Below, one piece after another: positions 57,420 to 64,000 of a stretch of DNA of 64,000 bases. The notes beneath the pieces were generated by a model. It made no database searches. It had not been told where the DNA came from and saw only the letters and a list, made by a program, of their open reading frames with translations. Within the stretch, counting starts at the first letter, position 1, and the number at the start of each line of letters is the position of its first letter. A program made the position numbers and the translations under genes. The DNA is from Albula goreensis (lineage: Eukaryota > Chordata > Actinopteri > Albuliformes > Albulidae). The stretch spans positions 34,546,712 to 34,610,711 of the forward strand of contig CM040746.1 in NCBI GenBank assembly GCA_022829145.1, read 5' to 3'.

Positions 57420-57625
57420 CGTGCACAGTAAAAAGGTGGTTCTCTCACGTGTATCTGCAGGCGCGTGGCGTGACAGCATTACTGTTCCACATGCTCGGCC
57501 TGTTTGTGTTTGGATCGCCCTGGCACGGCCGGCGTAATTAAAACTCTGTGGAGTGACATCAAACGACGGCACAGGACATAGCCTTCCGCTGACTCCATTA
57601 CAGTTTTGTAAGCACATTACCATGT
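57420..57625. promoter_or_regulatory. CpG-retaining enhancer-like block
   Basis: TCTCACGTGTATC, GGCGCGTGGCGTGACAG (57460) and GGCCGGCGTAATTAAAAC (57526) within a CpG-richer stretch. Confidence 0.3.
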
Positions 57626-57867
57626 GAGCTATGTTCCTCCTGTCCTGAGAGGGTTCCTCTGGGAGGTGAACATCTGGACCTGGGACGTGTCCGCAGCCTC
57701 TGTTGCGTGAGAATGCCGGAGCGGAGCAAATCACCATGGAGACCCCTGAATCTCACTGGGGATGGCAGGGGGCAGGGGATCGTATTCACTTGAGCATTCT
57801 GGCAGGGATACACCAGAAACACAAGTGGCACAACACGTGCAGGCTGAGTGCTGTGCCGTGTGCTTCC

Positions 57868-57887
57868 TGACACCACCAAAGGGCAGG
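57868..57887 (+). promoter_or_regulatory. CTCF-like site, weaker
   Basis: ACACCACCAAAGGGCAGGAG. CCACCA..GGGCAGG fits CTCF with AA in place of GG. Plus orientation, opposite to 47440. Confidence 0.35.
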
Positions 57888-57889
57888 AG

Positions 57890-58135
57890 ATTAGAACTGC
57901 GGTGGTAAGCAGAGGCGTACACAGACTCTCTTGGGGTCGGGGGCGAAAACATGAGACGTTGCTGGTTCGAGTGCCCGTTACCCGACTGGTGTGTGCCCCT
58001 TTGCCCCTTTTTGCTGATGTTGCTGCCCAGTACCCTTCTGGTGTGGCTTTGGACCTTTTTCACACCTGGTTTGAAATTTTCACTTAAACCATGAAGAGAA
58101 CTGTAGCACCCAGACCAAAAAGGGCAGGGGACAGT
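57890..58135. repeat. Possible old interspersed repeat
   Basis: CAGAGGCGTACACAGACTC, a B box-like GGTTCGAGTGCCCG (57965) and repeats of GTGCCCCTTTGCCCC suggest a decayed element, possibly SINE-derived. Class uncertain. Confidence 0.3.
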
Positions 58136-58140
58136 ACCCT

Positions 58141-58164
58141 CACCACACACACACACACACACAC
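58141..58164. repeat. CA microsatellite, short
   Basis: About 24 bp of CA. Confidence 0.93.
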
Positions 58165-58169
58165 TATTA

Positions 58170-58839
58170 GTGCTGAGCAAAGGAAATAATGAGCATCCAC
58201 AGAATCAATCAATCAAAAATATTTTTATGGATTTTTTTTTTCAAACACCCTTCCATAAAGCAATGGATTAGAAAAACCTGAGCCGGCTGAGAAAAAAGGG
58301 AAAGTATTCATTTTTTTGGAAGCTTCCCATGTAACAGTGGCTAAAGAAGGACTCCTCATGTCTCACCCTGACCTGTACTTATGGTTCAGTGGTGCAGGGC
58401 AAACCTCCAATGACCTCTTAGCTTGGCTGCCATGTTCTCTTGCTCAGATGTCATGTGAAAGAGCATTGTCAGATTGGGAGGGCAGAGCAAACATGAGAGG
58501 TTAAAGAAAGGCTCATGGGTTTTTTATATGCTTTCTGCTGGTTTTTCTCTGCCGATTACAATCCCAGCTCCTTAAGCATTGTATTAGTTTTACAAGTAAC
58601 ACCAATGTGTGTCTACGCTATGCTTTCAAATGCGTGTTAAAGTCTCACTGAGGCAGAGAAATTGCACACTACCCATAAGAAATACCTCAATTTATTATGA
58701 GAAAACTGCACTATTTAACTCGCTACTGTAGTTGAAATATATTCAAAATTGAACTGTATTGAAACATTTTTGAAACTACAAAAGGAGGCATATCAAACGC
58801 AAGCTGAGAAAAAATATTTACGTTCATGTTCAAAGAGAC
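58170..58839. other. Intron-like sequence
   Basis: AATCAATCAATCAAAAAT at 58203 is a PBX-like repeat. No gene supported. Confidence 0.45.
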
Positions 58840-59370
58840 AGAAAGACGAGCAGAAAGTGAAAATTTCTTTTAGCATAATGCCCGCATTATAACCTCAGTT
58901 GTTTGATGGTGTATTGTTTTCATATGGTAATGTTCTCTGCCTCGTTCGACACATAGATTTGCAGATGTGATTTGCATATGCTGCTGCTCGGCCCGTTTGA
59001 TCAGTGTAACTCTCAAATGGACAGCATATGGTACCTGTGTGTTGTCATTAGCTGCAAAGACGCAGAAGAAGCACATCTTCTCATCTTTCACTACCCCACA
59101 ACAGCGTGCGACAAGCAATCATCTCTCAAGACAGAAATTGCAAGGACAGGATCAAAGAGAATCATGCATATTATTGCTATTAATAATTACCAATAATACC
59201 TGTTATAATTACCTATCACCCGGAAGAAATGCTATACCTCTGGATTATTGTTCACTAATTAGGTGACTCTGAGCCTTTGAAATCTCATTCAATTACTTGA
59301 GTTTTTGAAATTGAAACTAAGTGAATTATACATTACACTGGCAATTTAGAAGTTGCATGGATTGGCACTG
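58840..59370. promoter_or_regulatory. Enhancer-like block with POU/E-box cores
   Basis: GCAGATGTGATTTGCATATGC (58961-58981) joins a CAGATG E-box, an octamer-like ATTTGCAT and a CATATG E-box within 21 bp, the form of neural POU/bHLH enhancers. Downstream are ATGCATATTATTGC (59163), CTATTAATAATTACC (59178) and TTCACTAATTAGGTG (59250). Frames of 74-99 codons exist but look non-coding. Confidence 0.45.
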
Positions 59371-62300
59371 TTTGGGCGGAGGATAAAAATGTGGTGAGGA
59401 AAATGTGATAAAAAAGAGATAAGAACAGATTTTGAAAAGCTCATGATCCTTGTAACCGGCATTAAAGCCATATTTTCCCAAACTCAGGCAGGAATGGACA
59501 ACAGAATGCAGAAGAGATGAGAGACGAGGAAAAGCTACTGCGTCTTACACACTGAGTGCAATAGATACATTTTTATTCTGGATTTGAGCATTTAAGTTTT
59601 TTTTTTTTCTGATTCACTGATAAATCTTTGTCGATTACCCTGTGGCAGGAGGGCTCTGAGTGAAAAGGAAAAAAAAATCACCATTTGCATCTATTCCTTG
59701 TTTCTATTCTTGGAACAGCCAAACAGTCAGCCCTCTGTAAATGGAGCAGACTGGGAGGATTGTAGGGGATTAGGAGATCTTGTAAATAAACACGAGCTAG
59801 CCCATTTACAGCCATGTTAAAACCAGCAGGTTGAAATAAACTCTGTTTTGCTGGTAGCCAGTGAAGTGTTACTGAAGCTTGACACGGAATGTGGTGGGGT
59901 TTTTTTTTGTTTCGTTCAAGACCCTAGTTTCAGCGCTTTATGAAAGTTGCAGGGTATTCATAACAACATTTGAGCTGCTGAGGGGTATTGTAGCAGTTTA
60001 ATCTCAGATGAACAAAAGCATGAAAGCATGAAAAATGCAAGTTCCTGCATTTTTTAATAAAGCATTAGAAATACCAATTTTTTATGTTACTATGATTAAA
60101 AAATCATAGGATGCAGCGTTTAAAATGCAAAAATATTTGGGTCACATGTAACAAAAAGTTCTTTAATAAAAATGTTTGGAGTAACTGGGTAAAAATTTAG
60201 GGGCAGAAATTTTAAAGTACAATGATAAGGTGACCTCACCCAAGGGAGGAGGCGAAGGTGAAGAGGTGACATTCACATGTGGCTAAGGTTCATCAACATT
60301 TCTGGCCTTTTTAAACTTTCTAATATAATATTGGAAAATAATACTGTATGCAGTCAGAACTGGTGATTTCTTTTGAACAGTCACGTGATGCTACGTGTTG
60401 CCTCTTTTTGGGTAGGTAGGGTAAAGGGTGAAATGCCTTGTGAAACATAAGTAACACTTGCATGCCCAAATTCAAAGCAGGTTTCCACAAGTTTGGCATG
60501 TTGTGGGTGGTCGTTTGGACCTTCCTAATCCATTCGTAGGAAATCACAGAACCACCTGTGAGGTGGAACGTGTTTGTGAGTGTATGCGACTGTGTGTAAG
60601 CATGTATATGTGTGTTGTATATGCATTAAATCAATTCATGAGAGAACCTTAAAGTGTATGAACAGAAACATATGGTGCATTTTATAAGACTATTGTTATT
60701 GGCATGCTATGAATTATATGTGCAGGGGTTTTAAACATTACTCAGAAAATGAAAATGTGCTGGAAACATGTGCTTACTTATCTGTTTCCAAGGTACTCCT
60801 TCTTGTGAAGCAATAACACATAAAAATGTATAATGAAATGCAGTTCATATAGTCAGTTTTAGTTTAGAATCGAGACTATTTGCTGTTGCATATACAGTAT
60901 GGGCTCGTGAGACAGGTCTACTAAAAACAACAATGTTAAAATGAAGGGAGAATGTGGTAATATAATATATAATATTTGCATGCTGGCCATATTAATTTGA
61001 CTTACATGTTTACATATAAAGAATTCATATTTGTTCTCAGGGAAAAGGTTTCATTTGCCATGTTGAAAAGTGAGTCTGCCCTCTTTGCTGGTCTTTGCAG
61101 GCTGGTATAAAATAGTAAAGAAAGAAAGAGGGCGACTGTAAATAAACATGTTTGTGTTGCATGACATAATGGCTCCTTCACTGCTGCTATTATTAGCAGC
61201 TGGGGACTCTCTGCTCTTAAAAGCCAGGAAGACAATCAATGCCCAGTCCAGAAAAAATAACAGCAGCGGGCTCTCATACAGCTAAACTGGTGTCCCTTGT
61301 CCCAGAATATCGCCGACCAAGGAAGCAGCCCCTGCAATTCGCACGAGAAATGGGGAGCCATGAGGAAATGCAGACAGAAGAAGAAACTCTGGGGAGGCAG
61401 GAAGTGGTTGGGGGCCTGCTTAAAGAATTCTGGGACACGAGTTAAGAGAATGGGCCGAAAGAATCCGTCTGGATGTTCTTAGCCAAAAGTGCACAACTTA
61501 ATTCCTGAAGAAATAATATGCATGCTGTTTTTTTTTTTGTAAGTTTCAGTGATTAAGTTGTTGATATTGGTCATTGATTGGCTAAAATGTCCACATGCTG
61601 TTATTCCAAAGGCCTGAGCTGGCTGCAAATGAAAAGTTATTCTCAAATTCACACAGCATGCACACTTGCCCTGCAGGAATGGAGGTTTGTGTCCTTGTCT
61701 GTACTGTACAAAATGTCACTCCTCAGGTTCAGTGCAGTCTGCAGTCCCAGGACACAGAGGAGAGGTCGGTTGGCAGAGATGGTAGAAACCGTCAGTGTGC
61801 ATCTTGCTTGTTGGCAACACGGTCCACCCGTAGCGACAAAGCAACTTGCAATGTCTCATCCTTCATGTCCGAATTGAAGACAAGTGTGGGAGAGGGATAT
61901 GACATGTGACATGCTAAAGTGACAACAGACATGAAATTAAGAGTCCCACTGAGAGGACGCACATCACTTGAGGTTAGAGACAGCACAGTGAACACGGCGG
62001 TATGATGGAGAGGAACTCGCGTAAATGTATCTATTGTACTGGCAAAAATGGGCTTGAAAGTACATGATGAAACATTGAATGAATGGGACCTCTGTTTTAA
62101 TGCTAAAAGTATGTATCATGCCTAAAATATTAACCAAACACTTCAACAAGCAGCATTCCACAACTGTTGGTTGAACGACACGGTAAGAAAAAAACCCCTG
62201 CATGGACGTAAATGCTCCACAGCTGTAGCTAAAGGGTATTATCTCAATTTACTTCCATTAACGGTAATCAATTTTTCATGTGCCACCTCGGCCATTAAAA

Positions 62301-63155
62301 AGTTTCCCCATTCAATGAAAGCTCTTGGGTTACATTAAAATTTCTAAAACAATCAGAAAGACTGTGACAATAAAGTAATATGCAACAAAAAAAAAAATCA
62401 GGATATGTTGGGTTCACCTTGACAGCCATATTATACTTATCAAAGGACAGAAAGTCTGCAGAGGATGGTGTGTCCTAGTTTCGACTCTGTAGCGGAGACC
62501 AGCGTGGTTCTTTGGCGACAGGAAGCAGGTATTGATCCCTTTAATAGATCTGCAAGAGTCTAGCAGAACACAAATCCTGAAAATACAGCCTGGCTTGTCT
62601 GTCAACATCCGTAACTCTTGTATATAATATGTTGTACATTTTATTAATAACTGTAAGGTAGTCCTGTATGACCCCCATATCCCATTGAATTGGCTCTTTT
62701 TATCCCTTTGTTTTTAAAATGAATTTTTTTTTGTCATGAATTGTTTATAAGAAATACAATTTGCTAATAACTCATCACTTGCCTGTGAGAGTTAAAAAGG
62801 GCACAATATAAAATATATTTTGGTTTATTAGTTATTGATTGACTTATTGATTGATTGTCATAAATGTTGACATGTTTCCAGCCCATGTTTTCTTACCAGT
62901 GTGGGATATTCTATTTGCAAACTTAGGTGCATTCAGTGTAACTCTGATGACCTTGTCTCCCCTGTGCTTTGGAGCAACATACTGCATTTATCAGAGCAGA
63001 GCTGTTTAGATTTTCAGGTGTCGAGGGCATATTTCTCCATTATTCTCCCATCATCATTCCAGAAAATTCCCCCAGTGCCCGCTGCGGCATGGGGGAAGGC
63101 TAATCCTGTTTCCTGGATGCAAATGAAACCAAATGAGTCTGAGGCTTTGGGTGCC
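59371..63155. other. Intron-like sequence, no gene seen
   Basis: About 3.8 kb of AT-rich DNA. Frames of up to 104 codons near 61.2-61.9 kb overlap each other and lack exon signals. T runs at 59600-59610 and 61530-61540. TTGATTGACTTATTGATTG near 62836 is PBX-like. Confidence 0.45.
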
Positions 63156-63159
63156 AGCG

Positions 63160-63480
63160 GCGTAAACGTCTGCCACGGAGTGTGAAATCAAAAAGGCCAC
63201 GCCCCTGTCTCCGGCGGAGCCTGCTGGAGTCCGCTTAGTTCAGCTCAACGCGCTCTCGAGATGTCCCCCGCTTTGTTTCTGACATGATAAACGTGCTCAA
63301 GATAAGCAAACCACACTGAGCGTGCATCAGAGATAACGCCAGTCCGCTGACGGAAACGGCGGGCTCCCGCTTCAAAGCCCAACAGCCGCCAGAGCATCGT
63401 TTATAGACTAAAGTGACTGGAGCAGGAGGAAATTAATGAACACAGATTCATACAGTGGTAATTATTTTAAGACACTTTTC
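63160..63480. promoter_or_regulatory. CpG-rich block near the window end
   Basis: About 19 CpGs in 240 bp (for example CAACGCGCTCTCGAG, 63246; GACGGAAACGGCGGG, 63349), followed by GATAAACG, GATAAGC and GAAATTAATGAAC. Mixed CpG and GATA/homeodomain content suits a developmental element. Confidence 0.38.
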
Positions 63481-63639
63481 AAGTTTTCATTGTTATAAAT
63501 CTTTGTTTAAATAGACCATCTGAATATCATTTAAAGAAATCATCTAAAGACACTTTAAACCTAAGTGTTACAAATCCATTGATGTTTTTTTATCATTATC
63601 CATTGTTTACGTAGAAATCCCCCCGTTTTCCCCATACCT

Positions 63640-63940
63640 GAAGTGAACTATGTAACCTGCCCCACTGGGGACCTCTCTGCTAGGCTCTGGAAGAAGTTTA
63701 CGCACATTTGACTTCATTGATTGCTGATTCACATTTTTTTACGCTGCAGTTTCAACATGGAGGCAATGGAGTCAATATACTTTAAGTTCATGAACATGTG
63801 GGTGCTCAGCAGTCTAGGAGAAGTTACTAGGGAGTGATGAGACTAATCAATTGAACCGATTCACTCATATTTTTCTCCAATGAGGCTGAGCCCATTGTTG
63901 CCATGGGGACTTCAAACCACAGCCAGTAATAGCAGCAATG
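63640..63940. promoter_or_regulatory. Enhancer-like block with RFX-like site
   Basis: Clean sequence with CATTGATTGCTGATTC (63715) and GTTGCCATGGGGAC at 63897-63910, an X-box with two changes in the right half. Confidence 0.33.
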
Positions 63941-64000
63941 GAACGTAGGACTGTGAGACACCCTGCTACAAATATGTGTCTTTTCAAATAACAAGGCAGA

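Noticed and set aside
1-64000. CRISPR array, prophage, operon or toxin system
   Set aside because: Tandem repeats are CA-based or short duplications without spacers, and there is no bacterial-type coding. The window is vertebrate intron-like DNA.
1-64000. Endogenous retrovirus or intact LINE
   Set aside because: No reverse transcriptase, gag or LTR pairs seen; only SINE, L2-type tails and hAT-like non-autonomous pieces.

Overview
The window looks like non-coding genomic DNA of a bony fish, most likely a teleost. There are no operons, no dense coding and no bacterial signals. Instead there are long CA/GT microsatellites, several tRNA-derived SINEs (one pair ends in the L2-type 3' tail, 'TAAGAGC..CTGC', common in fish genomes), hAT-like palindromic elements, low coding density and a CpG-poor background broken by a few CpG-rich islands. 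I cannot name the species or the locus from sequence alone.

Layout. 0-2.3 kb: two minus-strand SINEs, a GC-rich block with two CCAAT boxes, then a compact promoter (CCAAT 2210, TATA-like 2257). 2321-2437: a short 39-codon open frame that starts with ATG, follows an in-frame stop, and ends exactly at a strong splice donor (AAG|GTAAGAGT). This is the best candidate for real coding sequence in the window, read as the first coding exon of an unidentified plus-strand gene. 2.4-9.1 kb: GT/CA arrays, an intact-looking SINE with 14-bp target duplication, a CpG island at 5.6-5.9 kb and a structured CA minisatellite at 8.6-8.9 kb. 9-34 kb: intron-like sequence with scattered blocks that resemble developmental conserved non-coding elements (homeodomain, POU, SOX and MEIS-type sites in balanced-composition DNA). 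34.4-36.1 kb: a region where CpG is not depleted, with a possible minus-strand splice donor, which could be a second promoter. 36-64 kb: more intron-like sequence, a third CpG-rich block (45.6-46.1 kb), a very good CTCF-type site (47.44 kb), the densest enhancer-like cluster (49.4-50.8 kb, with abutting POU and RFX palindromes), more repeats, and a CpG-rich block near the end (63.2-63.4 kb).

How it fits together. The simplest reading is the 5' end of a developmentally regulated gene: promoter and first coding exon at 2.3 kb, followed by a first intron of at least 61 kb packed with candidate regulatory elements. I found no convincing second exon. Almost all long open frames are by-products of CA/GT repeats or of CpG/GC-rich DNA and were not called as genes. 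Regulatory calls rest on composition and motifs seen by eye; no alignment was run, so confidence is low to moderate.
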